Of a stretch of 11,738 nucleotides of DNA, positions 1 to 6,658 are shown piece by piece (within the stretch, counting starts at the first letter, position 1; the number at the start of each line of letters is the position of its first letter). The notes under the pieces are model-generated. The model was not told the DNA's origin. It was given only the letters and a program-made list of their open reading frames with translations, and did not search any database. The stretch is from an uncultured Gemmatimonadota bacterium. Lineage in GTDB: Bacteria; Gemmatimonadota; Gemmatimonadetes; Gemmatimonadales; GWC2-71-9. The translations under genes and the position numbers were made by a program. The stretch is taken from the NCBI GenBank assembly GCA_913009915.1, contig CAJVYZ010000028.1, positions 1-11,738 of the forward strand, given 5' to 3'.

Positions 1-1
1 C

Positions 2-2557
2 GAGGTTCGACACATTGGCTATGAGCTCGCCAGGCGGGACAGCATTCTGGTGCGCGGCGGCGAGACCGTGGTCATCGACGTGTCGCTCCGGGCGCTCGCC
101 ATCGAGATGGACAGCCTGGTGGTCACCGCCGTGCGGGACCCAGTGCTCGACCCGTTCGCCATGCGCTCTGAACAGCGCATAACCGCGTCGGACCTGCGCG
201 ACCTCCCGATCAGCACCCTGGAGGACGCCCTTCAACTGCAAGCAGGCGTCGTGGGCCAGAGCTATCGTGGCGGCCGGGTGGGCCAGCAGGCACTGCTGCT
301 GGATGGGCTGGGCATCAAGAATCAACTGGACGCCCAAGACGAAGCGACCGGTCTCCACCTGCCACCGGACATGCTCACGGAAGCGTCGCTCACCACCAGC
401 GGCTTCTCCGCCCGCTACGGCCAGACCATCTCGGGGCTGGTCAACGTCGTCACCAAGGACGGCGGCGACCGCTGGCGGGGACGCACCGCTTACGAAACCG
501 ACCGGCCGTTCGACGCCGCCAACAACCGTGGGCTCGACCGCCTGTTGCTGCAAGCCGACGGCCCCATCGGCGGCGGGGTAACCTTCGCCGGCGCCTTCGA
601 ACTCAAAGGCCGGCTGGACGTCGATCCCGTCAACGCCCCGGCGCCTACCAACCCGCGGGATCCGCGCGCCAGCCAGCCGTACACGCTGCCACACAACAGC
701 GCCGAGCAACTGGACCTGGTCGGCAAACTTCGCATCCCGGTAGCCGGGAGACATACCGCCCGCGTGTTCGGCATCCACTCGGAGGAACAGCGCCTGCTGT
801 TCAGCCCGGTGTACAAGTACGAGCCGGGCCTGTCGCCCGCGCGCCGCCTGACCGCCAACCTGGTGACCGGGAGTTTCCAGTTCGTCAGCGGACCCACCGC
901 GGGAACGCCGCTAGTGGTAGATCTCCGGACCTCACTGTACGACCGCGACTTTACCCGCGGTACCCTGGTGGAACCGGTGCAATACCAGGTCGGTGCGTTT
1001 ACCGCCGACCGATTCCATTTCGTCGGCGAAGATCTGGCCAAGCGGCAAGACACCACGGCGGCCCAGGCGCCCATCGACGGCTTCGATGTTCCCCGATTCA
1101 CCGACCGCTCGCCCTGGGGCGTCCCGGCGTTCTTCCTGGGCGGGGCGTCCGCGGGAAGCATAGGCTGGAACCACTACCGCGAGTGGCGCAGCCAACTCGA
1201 TGCCACGATCGGCGTGGGCCAGACCTCGGACATCTACGCCGGGGCACTGCTCCTCAAGCAACGGGTGCAATCCTTCCAGCGGGTGCTGGGCTACCTCCCC
1301 GTGGGCGACTCGGTACCCCCGGCCACGAGCTCGGATTTTTCCCCCAGTTCGGCGGCAGCCTACCTCGAGGGCCGCACCCGCCTAGCCGAGATGGCATTCA
1401 CCTTTGGCCTCCGGTGGGACACGTTCGATCCCAACACCACGCTCCTCGATGAACGCATCAGCGCGCAAAGCCGCATCAGCCCCCGGTTCGGCTTCTCGAC
1501 CGTCCTCGGGCCGGCCACCGTGGTGGGGAGCTACGGCGTGTTCTACCAGGCGCCGGATTTCCAGTTCCTGGTCGACGCCGCGTTCGACGACACCACCAGG
1601 ACCGGGCGCTTCCGCCGGGGCAACCCCAATCTGGGGTTCGAGAAGGCCACCATGTTCGAGGGGAGTGTGCGGGTCCGGCCGGCGCCGCTGGTGGCCCTTA
1701 CCGTCAACGGATTCGTCAAGCAGCTCGATGGCCTGGTGTCGTCGGTGCCACTGGGATTCGACCCCGACTCCTCGATCTTCGGCAACGCCGATTTCGGCAA
1801 CGTGAAGGGCCTGGAGATCATCGCTGAACGGGAGTTCGCCAGGGGATGGGGGATGAGCGTGGCCTACACGCTCCAGCAGGCGACCGCCACCTCTACCAGC
1901 GCCTTCCTGCGGTTCCGCTTGCCAAGCATCGACCCCGTTACCGGCGACACCATAATCCCGGCCCGGGTCGAGTTCCCGCTCGACTTCGACCGGCGCCAGG
2001 CGTTGACGTTCATCGCCCAGGGGCAATCTCCGGCCAACTTCGGTCCGCGCCTGCTGGGCATCCACCTCCTGGCCGACTGGCACGCCTCGGGCATTTACCG
2101 CTATCAGTCGGGACTGCCCTACTCGCGGACCAACGTGGCAGGGGACTCACTGCTGGGCGAACCCAACGGCTTCAGGCTCCCCAGCCAGTCGACCATAGAC
2201 CTGTTGATCCGCCGCACCTTCCAGGTTGGCGCCCAGGTTGCCGGGCTCTATCTCGACATCCGCAATCTGCTGAACACCGATAACGTGGTGGCGGTCCGCC
2301 GGGACACCGGCACACCGTTTCAGGACCAGGCCCAACTCGAAAAAATGGCGGACCAGGCCTTGACGCGCGACCCCAACCCCATCCCCTACGAGTCTCCCCG
2401 CTACCGCCGCTGGGCCGATCTCGACGGCAATGGGCTGATCGAGGGGCCAGCGGAGTTGCGGCCGCTATACTTGCAGGCGGCCACGGATTTTTCACAGCCG
2501 CTGTTTCTCTATGGACCGCCGAGGATAGTGCGGTTGGGGTTTGAGTTCCTGTTTTGA
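2..2557 (+). CDS. TonB-dependent outer-membrane receptor with carboxypeptidase-regulatory-like N-terminus (5' partial)
   Basis: The frame is open from the first bases of the window, so the true start and signal peptide lie upstream; the GTG at 50 is internal. The visible 851 residues begin in the end of a carboxypeptidase-regulatory-like beta domain (about residues 1-40, ending in LVVTA, the usual junction to the plug). A TonB plug domain follows at about 55-165, including ALLLDGLG and a SGLVNVVTKDGG segment. The rest is a long beta-barrel rich in alternating aromatic strands and ends in FEFLF, a terminal-Phe barrel signal. Family members import substrates across the outer membrane using TonB/ExbBD energy; the substrate cannot be read from the sequence. 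Residues 806-818 hold an EF-hand-like DLDGNGLIE segment just before the last strand. The gene converges with the CtaG gene, with about 60 bp between stops. A copper role from proximity alone would be speculative. Confidence 0.93.
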   Translation, partial: EVRHIGYELARRDSILVRGGETVVIDVSLRALAIEMDSLVVTAVRDPVLDPFAMRSEQRITASDLRDLPISTLEDALQLQAGVVGQSYRGGRVGQQALLLDGLGIKNQLDAQDEATGLHLPPDMLTEASLTTSGFSARYGQTISGLVNVVTKDGGDRWRGRTAYETDRPFDAANNRGLDRLLLQADGPIGGGVTFAGAFELKGRLDVDPVNAPAPTNPRDPRASQPYTLPHNSAEQLDLVGKLRIPVAGRHTARVFGIHSEEQRLLFSPVYKYEPGLSPARRLTANLVTGSFQFVSGPTAGTPLVVDLRTSLYDRDFTRGTLVEPVQYQVGAFTADRFHFVGEDLAKRQDTTAAQAPIDGFDVPRFTDRSPWGVPAFFLGGASAGSIGWNHYREWRSQLDATIGVGQTSDIYAGALLLKQRVQSFQRVLGYLPVGDSVPPATSSDFSPSSAAAYLEGRTRLAEMAFTFGLRWDTFDPNTTLLDERISAQSRISPRFGFSTVLGPATVVGSYGVFYQAPDFQFLVDAAFDDTTRTGRFRRGNPNLGFEKATMFEGSVRVRPAPLVALTVNGFVKQLDGLVSSVPLGFDPDSSIFGNADFGNVKGLEIIAEREFARGWGMSVAYTLQQATATSTSAFLRFRLPSIDPVTGDTIIPARVEFPLDFDRRQALTFIAQGQSPANFGPRLLGIHLLADWHASGIYRYQSGLPYSRTNVAGDSLLGEPNGFRLPSQSTIDLLIRRTFQVGAQVAGLYLDIRNLLNTDNVVAVRRDTGTPFQDQAQLEKMADQALTRDPNPIPYESPRYRRWADLDGNGLIEGPAELRPLYLQAATDFSQPLFLYGPPRIVRLGFEFLF

Positions 2558-2637
2558 GTGCGCAGGTCGCAGTGCGCAGTGCGCAGGAAATGCGCTCCGC
2601 ACTTCGCGGGCCCAGCTCCTAGCTCCCAGCTCCCAGC
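2557..2637. repeat. Two short heptanucleotide tandem repeats at the convergent gene ends
   Basis: A unit AGTGCGC is repeated at 2571-2577 and 2578-2584 and continues into AG, with another AGTGCGCAG at 2557-2565. A second unit, AGCTCCY, occurs at 2614-2620, 2621-2627 and 2628-2634 and ends with AGC. Both have a 7-bp period. The second array carries the stop codon (CTA on the plus strand, 2619-2621) and the last few codons of the minus-strand CtaG gene. The segment also allows a weak stem, AGTGCG (2578-2583) with CGCACT (2598-2603), but no T-tract follows, so I do not call a terminator. The layout recalls heptanucleotide STRR repeats of cyanobacteria; I infer only similarity of form, not homology. 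Confidence 0.75.
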
Positions 2638-3461
2638 ATTGCTCGATCCAGTTCCGCCTCGCTCCTCACCCATCGAATTGCCACCACGATCATCGCCGTC
2701 CACATGATCACGTCCCCCAGCACCTTCATGGCGATGCCGGCCACCAGTTGATCGTCGACCGCCGATATGCCGTTGACCCTGGGCGCCAATTCGTACAGGG
2801 CGTACAGCGGGTAGTCGGCGAACACCAGGAACGCGGACGGAATGGTGGGCAGGATGGTGCTGATGAACAGGTAGCCGAACTTCCAGGGGTACGACAGGCG
2901 GCTCACCGCCGGCACCGGCGCGATCACCGGCCACCAGAGCGCCAGGCCGCCGGCCAGCCACGCCATGTCGACGGCAAACGATCCGAGTTGCGAGGGACGG
3001 ACACCGTCGATCACCTGCTGGGTGTGCGACCCCAGGAGCACCACGTTGAAGATGAGTAGTGCCACCAACGGGTTGGCCAGGAGCCGCAACACGCGCCACA
3101 GCCTGGGCGCCGCTTGTTCTACCCCGAGGATGAGCCACTGGGGAATGCCCAACAGCAACAGCGGAGGCGCCACCAGGCAGTAGAGGGCGTACTGCAGGGT
3201 GTGGACGCTCAACAGGTACCCAGACCCGAGCGTGCCGATGGGCCAATCGGAGGCGATCCACAGGACGGCTACCCCCGTGAGGTAGCTGGCCAGCTGGAGG
3301 CCGGTCGCCCGGGGCTTCCCGGGCGCAAACCGGGGGCCCATGCGGGCGAGCACCGCCAGATAACCGGCGACCAGTGCCGCCACGAAGAGCCACACACCCA
3401 GGTAGGGCCGCCACGTCCAACTCCAGGCGAGATTGCTCGCCGAGCACCACCAACTCACCAC
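2619..3461 (-). CDS. ctaG: CtaG-like cytochrome c oxidase assembly membrane protein (caa3_CtaG family)
   Basis: This 280-residue polytopic protein has about seven hydrophobic segments (roughly 20-40, 55-72, 83-112, 127-146, 162-182, 195-222, 238-264). Its order matches the caa3-type CtaG family: an N-terminal WSWTW before helix 1, SVHTLQ then LVAPPLLLLG in helix 3, a WWPV end of helix 5, and DDQLVAG in helix 7. Family members are implicated in assembly of haem-copper oxidase, probably at the copper centres, in the inner membrane. An in-frame TAG at 3474-3476 limits the start to the tandem GTG codons at 3461 or 3458; no strong ribosome site precedes them. It is the third gene after SCO and PCu(A)C, with 25 nt between its start and the PCu(A)C stop. 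Family histidines look depleted: Tyr91 stands where many members have His in HxxQH. The C-terminal LGAGS is encoded by the 7-bp repeat. Confidence 0.82.
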   Translation of the reverse strand: MVSWWCSASNLAWSWTWRPYLGVWLFVAALVAGYLAVLARMGPRFAPGKPRATGLQLASYLTGVAVLWIASDWPIGTLGSGYLLSVHTLQYALYCLVAPPLLLLGIPQWLILGVEQAAPRLWRVLRLLANPLVALLIFNVVLLGSHTQQVIDGVRPSQLGSFAVDMAWLAGGLALWWPVIAPVPAVSRLSYPWKFGYLFISTILPTIPSAFLVFADYPLYALYELAPRVNGISAVDDQLVAGIAMKVLGDVIMWTAMIVVAIRWVRSEAELDRAMLGAGS

Positions 3462-3468
3462 CGAGCCG

Positions 3469-3490
3469 ATGACCTATCACGAAAGGTCAT
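3469..3490 (-). promoter_or_regulatory. Intercistronic stem-loop between PCu(A)C and CtaG genes
   Basis: A perfect 7-bp inverted repeat (ATGACCT and AGGTCAT) separated by 8 nt spans 3469-3490. One arm includes the PCu(A)C stop codon; the other contains the only AGG available as a weak ribosome site for the CtaG GTG start at 3461. An 11-codon mini-ORF (MTFRDRSSARW, 3455-3490) begins at an ATGA overlapping the PCu(A)C stop and ends within the first codons of CtaG, so translation could be relayed by coupling. The geometry is directly visible; a role in translation or mRNA stability is inference. Confidence 0.4.
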
Positions 3491-3957
3491 GGCAGATCCC
3501 CGTACGTCACTACCGGCACTCGGGCCGTGATGGTGTCGCCGCTGGCAAAGTGGAAGTCGACCACCAGGGTATCACCCGCGGCGACCGGCTGCACCAGTTC
3601 CATCAGCATGACGTGCAGTCCCCCGGGCGCAAAGACGACCGCGCCGTTCGCGGGAACGACCACGTACTCGCGCGAGCGCATGTGCACCATTTCCCCGTCG
3701 GGCACCTGATCGTGGATCTCCGCCCGCCCGGCGCTCCCGGTACGGACCGCCACCAGCGTGTCCTCCTCCTCCCCGCCGTTTCGGATGGTCAGGTAGAGCG
3801 CGGCGACGTCGTCCAACACCGGTTCGACCGCGATGGCCTGATATATCGAGAGGCCGGTTTCGGCCGCGTCGGTGTCGGGCACCACATCCCCCCCGCCGCA
3901 CGCCGATGCCGCGACCAGTGCCAACCCCGTTGCCGTCGCCCGGGGAGCGAACCTCAT
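3487..3957 (-). CDS. PCu(A)C-type periplasmic copper chaperone (lipoprotein)
   Basis: This 156-residue protein has an N-terminal hydrophobic stretch ending in the lipobox-like LVAASAC (Cys20), so it is probably an outer- or inner-membrane lipoprotein facing the periplasm. The core carries the PCu(A)C metal-binding pattern exactly: His82, ten residues, Met93, twenty-one residues, His115-x-Met117. The family binds Cu(I) with His/Met ligands and hands copper to the CuA site of cytochrome c oxidase or to Sco proteins. The ATG at 3957 is chosen because it overlaps the SCO stop codon as ATGA, implying translational coupling, and because it opens a proper signal sequence. An upstream in-frame start at 3999 would lie inside the SCO gene and spoil the signal peptide. 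It is the middle gene of the SCO-PCu(A)C-CtaG operon. Confidence 0.93.
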   Translation of the reverse strand: MRFAPRATATGLALVAASACGGGDVVPDTDAAETGLSIYQAIAVEPVLDDVAALYLTIRNGGEEEDTLVAVRTGSAGRAEIHDQVPDGEMVHMRSREYVVVPANGAVVFAPGGLHVMLMELVQPVAAGDTLVVDFHFASGDTITARVPVVTYGDLP

Positions 3958-4595
3958 TCCGCTTTCCACGCCACGAGGGCCGGGATCTCGGCGGCCCAAT
4001 CGGCTTGCCTGGTGCCGAAGGGATACAGGTACCGGCCGGCACCGTCGGCCGTGAAGGCGATCACCCGGGCGGAGTGGCCCATCAGATAGTCGCCGTTCTC
4101 CAGAGGTTCCTTGACCGCCGGCGCGATCTTGACCTGGCGGCCCGCCTCGGCAATCTCTTCCTCGGTGCCGGTGAGACCGATAAATTCAGTGTCGAAGTGA
4201 TCCAGCCACTGCCGGATCCGCCCGGGCGTGTCGCGGTCCGGGTCGGTAGTGACGAACACCACCTGCACCTGCGACGCGATCCGGTGCGGCAGTTTCTTCA
4301 GCGCCCCGGCGATGTTGGCCATGTGCACCGGACACACGTCGGGGCACCTGGTATATCCGAAGAACAACAACGTCACCGAGCCCTTCGACTCGGTTGCAAA
4401 ATCGAAGGTCTGGCCCTCGGTGTCCGTCAACTGGAATTGGGGATAGAGTGGGTTGTGGAGCTTGGCGCCGAGTTCCACCGGCTGGACCTGCTGCTGGCAC
4501 GCCGCCACCCCGACGGCCGCCGCCGCGGCAGCCAGGAAGAGCCATCGCCGCAGCGAGCGGGGGGTGCCTGATACCTGGGTAATGGGAATAGACAT
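3954..4595 (-). CDS. SCO1/SenC family copper chaperone / thiol-disulfide protein (lipoprotein)
   Basis: This 213-residue protein has a charged N-terminus, a hydrophobic alanine-rich segment, and a lipobox-like VGVAAC (Cys33). The thioredoxin-like fold carries the Sco signature: FGYTRCPDVCPVHM with the CxxxC pair Cys84 and Cys88, the segment FVTTDPDRDTP, and the distal copper-ligand His174 in MGHSARV. Sco proteins bind copper through the two Cys and the His, and mature the CuA site of cytochrome c oxidase subunit II or keep its thiols reduced. The start at 4595 gives a compact signal sequence. In-frame ATG codons at 4625 and 4655 would extend it through the divergent promoter region, but the 4625 alternative cannot be excluded. 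It is the first gene of the copper operon, overlaps the PCu(A)C start by 4 nt, and is divergent from the TSUP gene. Confidence 0.93.
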   Translation of the reverse strand: MSIPITQVSGTPRSLRRWLFLAAAAAAVGVAACQQQVQPVELGAKLHNPLYPQFQLTDTEGQTFDFATESKGSVTLLFFGYTRCPDVCPVHMANIAGALKKLPHRIASQVQVVFVTTDPDRDTPGRIRQWLDHFDTEFIGLTGTEEEIAEAGRQVKIAPAVKEPLENGDYLMGHSARVIAFTADGAGRYLYPFGTRQADWAAEIPALVAWKAE

Positions 4596-4611
4596 GGTGC
4601 CGGAAGTTAGC

Positions 4612-4643
4612 CACCCCTCCAGCATTGGAGGAGGTGCCACCTC
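4612..4643. promoter_or_regulatory. Inverted repeats in the SCO/TSUP divergent intergenic region
   Basis: The 66-bp gap between the divergent SCO and TSUP starts holds two overlapping dyads. One is a near-perfect stem of CACCCCTCC (4612-4620) against GGAGGAGGTG (4627-4636) around the 6-nt loop AGCATT, with one bulge. The other is the odd-length palindrome GAGGTG-C-CACCTC (4631-4643). Their position suits an operator or overlapping promoter elements controlling both directions, possibly metal-responsive given the neighbours. No convincing -35/-10 pair was identified. Part of the dyad would lie inside SCO if its start were 4625. Confidence 0.35.
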
Positions 4644-4661
4644 AACGGGGAGCAACCAGGC

Positions 4662-5039
4662 ATGACGCTGCTCTACATTCTAATCGGAATACTCGCTGGC
4701 ATACTCTCGGGCCTGTTCGGCATCGGCGGCGGCGTGCTCATCGTCGGCGCCATGGTTGTCCTCCTGCGGGTTCCCATCCTCGAAGCCACCGGGACGTCGC
4801 TTGTCGCTCTGCTCCTCCCGGTAGGCTTACTCGGCGCCATGGAATACTACCGTGCCGGGAACGTGCACCTCGTTCCGGCAGCGTTGATTGCCGGCGGGTT
4901 GTTTCTGGGAACCTGGGTCGGCGCCCGGTGGGCTCACGTGCTGCCGCCGGTGACGCTGCAACGGATGTTTGCGGTGTTTCTATTGGTGATGGCGGTGAGG
5001 CTGTGGCTTAGCGCCAAACCCGACGTCCTACCGCATTGA
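4662..5039 (+). CDS. Half-length TauE/SafE (TSUP) family membrane protein
   Basis: This 125-residue, very hydrophobic protein has about four membrane segments. It begins with ILIGILAGILSGLFGIGGG, followed by ATGTSL and a closing arm VTLQRMFAVFLLVMAVRLW. This matches one repeat of the TSUP fold (TauE/SafE), whose usual members are about 250 residues with two such halves. It would therefore have to dimerise or act as a single-repeat variant; such short members exist. TSUP proteins are linked to export of sulfite or other sulfur anions, and relatives occur beside copper and oxidase genes. Divergence from the SCO-PCu(A)C-CtaG operon suggests a metal or oxidase context, which is an inference. A GGGGAG ribosome site at 4647-4652 sits 9 nt before the ATG. 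The 3' end overlaps the stop of the convergent malate synthase-like gene by 12 nt. No frameshifted second half is visible downstream. Confidence 0.85.
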   Translation: MTLLYILIGILAGILSGLFGIGGGVLIVGAMVVLLRVPILEATGTSLVALLLPVGLLGAMEYYRAGNVHLVPAALIAGGLFLGTWVGARWAHVLPPVTLQRMFAVFLLVMAVRLWLSAKPDVLPH

Positions 5040-6641
5040 CGTCTCGCGCTCGAGCAGAGGTTCCATGCCCTCCTGCGCCACGGTGGCACTGAGCGCTGGG
5101 GCAAGCACCAGACGGTCGAGCAACGAGCGGGCACGATCGAATTCGCCCATGGCCCACACCTCCTCCCCCAAGGCACGGCGAATACTCCCCATCTCGTAGT
5201 CGACCGTGGCGCCGTAGAGCTTCTCGGTGACGGTACGACCGTCATCCAGTCGGGCCTGGCACCGAATCCAATGCCACAACTGGGCCCTGGCCACCTCCAC
5301 CATGGCCAAGGTGGTTTGATCGTGGCGCACGGGAAGACAGCCCACACCCCTGAGCCATGCCTCCAGGTACCGGAGGGATACCCGGACACAATGGCGCACC
5401 CCAGCCTCGGTCACCGGGCCATCGGGGAATGTCAGCAAGTCCTTGGCCCGCGGACGCATGTAGCTCATGGCACCCTGAGGCGTGCGCCGGCCCGACCAGC
5501 GTGACTCGAACACTCCCATCGCCACCCGGACGAAATCGGGGTGTCCGACACGACTCCCGTCGAAGCCGCCGTCGGCCTCCCGCGTCTTGTCCGCCACCAG
5601 ACGCGCCATGGCCACCCGGTCGGCGATGGGATCGGACGGGATCGGTACCTGGGTCGACGTCACCCCGATGACCGGGACGCCCCGGCGGTGGCCAATCTGA
5701 ACGACGAGCATGCTGACCGCTTCGAGGAAATGGCGCTCCATGGTAACCAGACTGGTGTCAGGCATGAGGAAGCCGCCTCGGCCCCCGAAAGCACGCACAA
5801 AACTGAAGACGTAGTTCCACCGGTCACACACCAGACCCGCGGCTCGTTCGCGGAGTTCATAGAGCATCTCCTCCACCTCGAACGCTCCCGTGATACTGTC
5901 GACCACGAGGGACGTCCGGATGGAAGCTTCCGGCAAGCCGAGGATCGACTCAGCCAGCTGAAGCACCTCGTGCCACCAGCGCGCCTCCAGCCGACCTTCC
6001 ACCCCACCGAGGGAAACGAATGGACCGCAGCGATGCTGGTGCAGGTGTTCGGCGTTGTGGAACAGGAACAGACCAATGTCGAGCAGGCTGGCGCTCACGG
6101 GTTCGTCATCGACGGACAACCGGGACTCGACCAGGTGGATGCCTCGCGGTTGCAGCATCAGGGCGGCCGCAACCGGCGCCAGTTCCACTTCGCGTCCATC
6201 GGGAGCTTGGTAGGCGATCGTGCCGCGAACGGCGTCGCGCACGTGCCGTTGGCCGAGGAGGAGGGACTCCCAGGTTGGTGAGGTGGCGCTGTCGAGATCG
6301 GCCACGTAGACGTCGGCCCGGGAGTACAGGCCGGCCATGAGTGACTCCCGGTCCACCGATCCGACACACTCCATCCGCCGGGCGTTGAGACCCGGCGGTG
6401 GCGGCGGCGTCATCCACGAACCGGCCCTGATGGGTCGTGTCTGGTCAGCGAATCCGGGACGGCCGCCAGCCTGGTACGCCGCGTGCACCTCCGCCCTGCG
6501 GTCCATGAGTTCGCGCCGCCTGCCCTCGAAACTTCGCTGCAGATCGGCCACGAACCGTAACGCTGCGGGCGTGAGGATCTCCTCGCTCCCTTCTACGGGA
6601 GCGCCACTCACGACAATGCCTTCGCCGGCCAAATGAGCCAC
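5028..6641 (-). CDS. Malate synthase A homologue with altered active-site residues
   Basis: The 537-residue protein matches the layout of malate synthase A along its whole length: an early EILTPAALRF, then SPTWESLLLGQRHVRDAVRG, RGIHL with the conserved Arg166, a central barrel signature, GVGCLPV, and a C-terminal ARAQLWHW. The family condenses glyoxylate with acetyl-CoA in the glyoxylate shunt. The signature normally read as GLNCGRWDYIFS is GLVCDRWNYVFS here, so the metal-ligand Asp is Asn276. The metal-ligand Glu 28 residues earlier is Asp248. The catalytic-base Asp of the usual MEDAAT motif is Thr444. Codons were read from both flanks and are unambiguous. Family identity is firm, but malate synthase activity is doubtful. 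GTG 6641 is chosen for its AGGAGG ribosome site; a start at 6692 would add 17 unmatched residues. No isocitrate lyase gene lies nearby. The gene follows the POT transporter gene by 122 nt on the same strand. Confidence 0.85.
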   Translation of the reverse strand: MAHLAGEGIVVSGAPVEGSEEILTPAALRFVADLQRSFEGRRRELMDRRAEVHAAYQAGGRPGFADQTRPIRAGSWMTPPPPPGLNARRMECVGSVDRESLMAGLYSRADVYVADLDSATSPTWESLLLGQRHVRDAVRGTIAYQAPDGREVELAPVAAALMLQPRGIHLVESRLSVDDEPVSASLLDIGLFLFHNAEHLHQHRCGPFVSLGGVEGRLEARWWHEVLQLAESILGLPEASIRTSLVVDSITGAFEVEEMLYELRERAAGLVCDRWNYVFSFVRAFGGRGGFLMPDTSLVTMERHFLEAVSMLVVQIGHRRGVPVIGVTSTQVPIPSDPIADRVAMARLVADKTREADGGFDGSRVGHPDFVRVAMGVFESRWSGRRTPQGAMSYMRPRAKDLLTFPDGPVTEAGVRHCVRVSLRYLEAWLRGVGCLPVRHDQTTLAMVEVARAQLWHWIRCQARLDDGRTVTEKLYGATVDYEMGSIRRALGEEVWAMGEFDRARSLLDRLVLAPALSATVAQEGMEPLLERETSMR

Positions 6642-6647
6642 CGACCC

Positions 6648-6653
6648 CCTCCT
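6648..6653 (-). promoter_or_regulatory. Ribosome binding site deciding the GTG start of the malate synthase-like gene
   Basis: AGGAGG on the minus strand lies 6 nt before the GTG at 6641. It is a near-consensus site at ideal spacing and favours this start over the in-frame start at 6692. Confidence 0.8.
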
Positions 6654-6658
6654 GATTG

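Noticed and set aside
50..58. GTG at 50 as the start of the TonB receptor
   Set aside because: The frame is open upstream to the window edge and those residues continue the regulatory-like beta domain, so the GTG is internal.
490..2083. Long minus-strand frames opposite the TonB receptor (490-1161 and 1382-2083)
   Set aside because: They are antisense shadows typical of GC-rich DNA, with low-complexity Arg/Pro/Gly composition and no domain, under a well-supported plus-strand gene.
2557..2637. Possible CRISPR-like or bidirectional terminator element in the repeats
   Set aside because: The units are only 7 bp without spacers, and no T-tract flanks a strong stem, so neither label is supported.
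2509..3480. A 323-residue minus frame overlapping CtaG
   Set aside because: It is a shifted-frame shadow of CtaG; it lacks the transmembrane pattern and is rich in Arg, Gly and Pro.
3906..4571. A 221-residue plus frame opposite SCO
   Set aside because: It is antisense to a gene with a clear Sco motif and lipobox; its protein has no recognisable feature.
5541..6281. A 246-residue plus frame inside the malate synthase-like gene
   Set aside because: It is antisense to the gene with the clear family match and has no ribosome site or domain.
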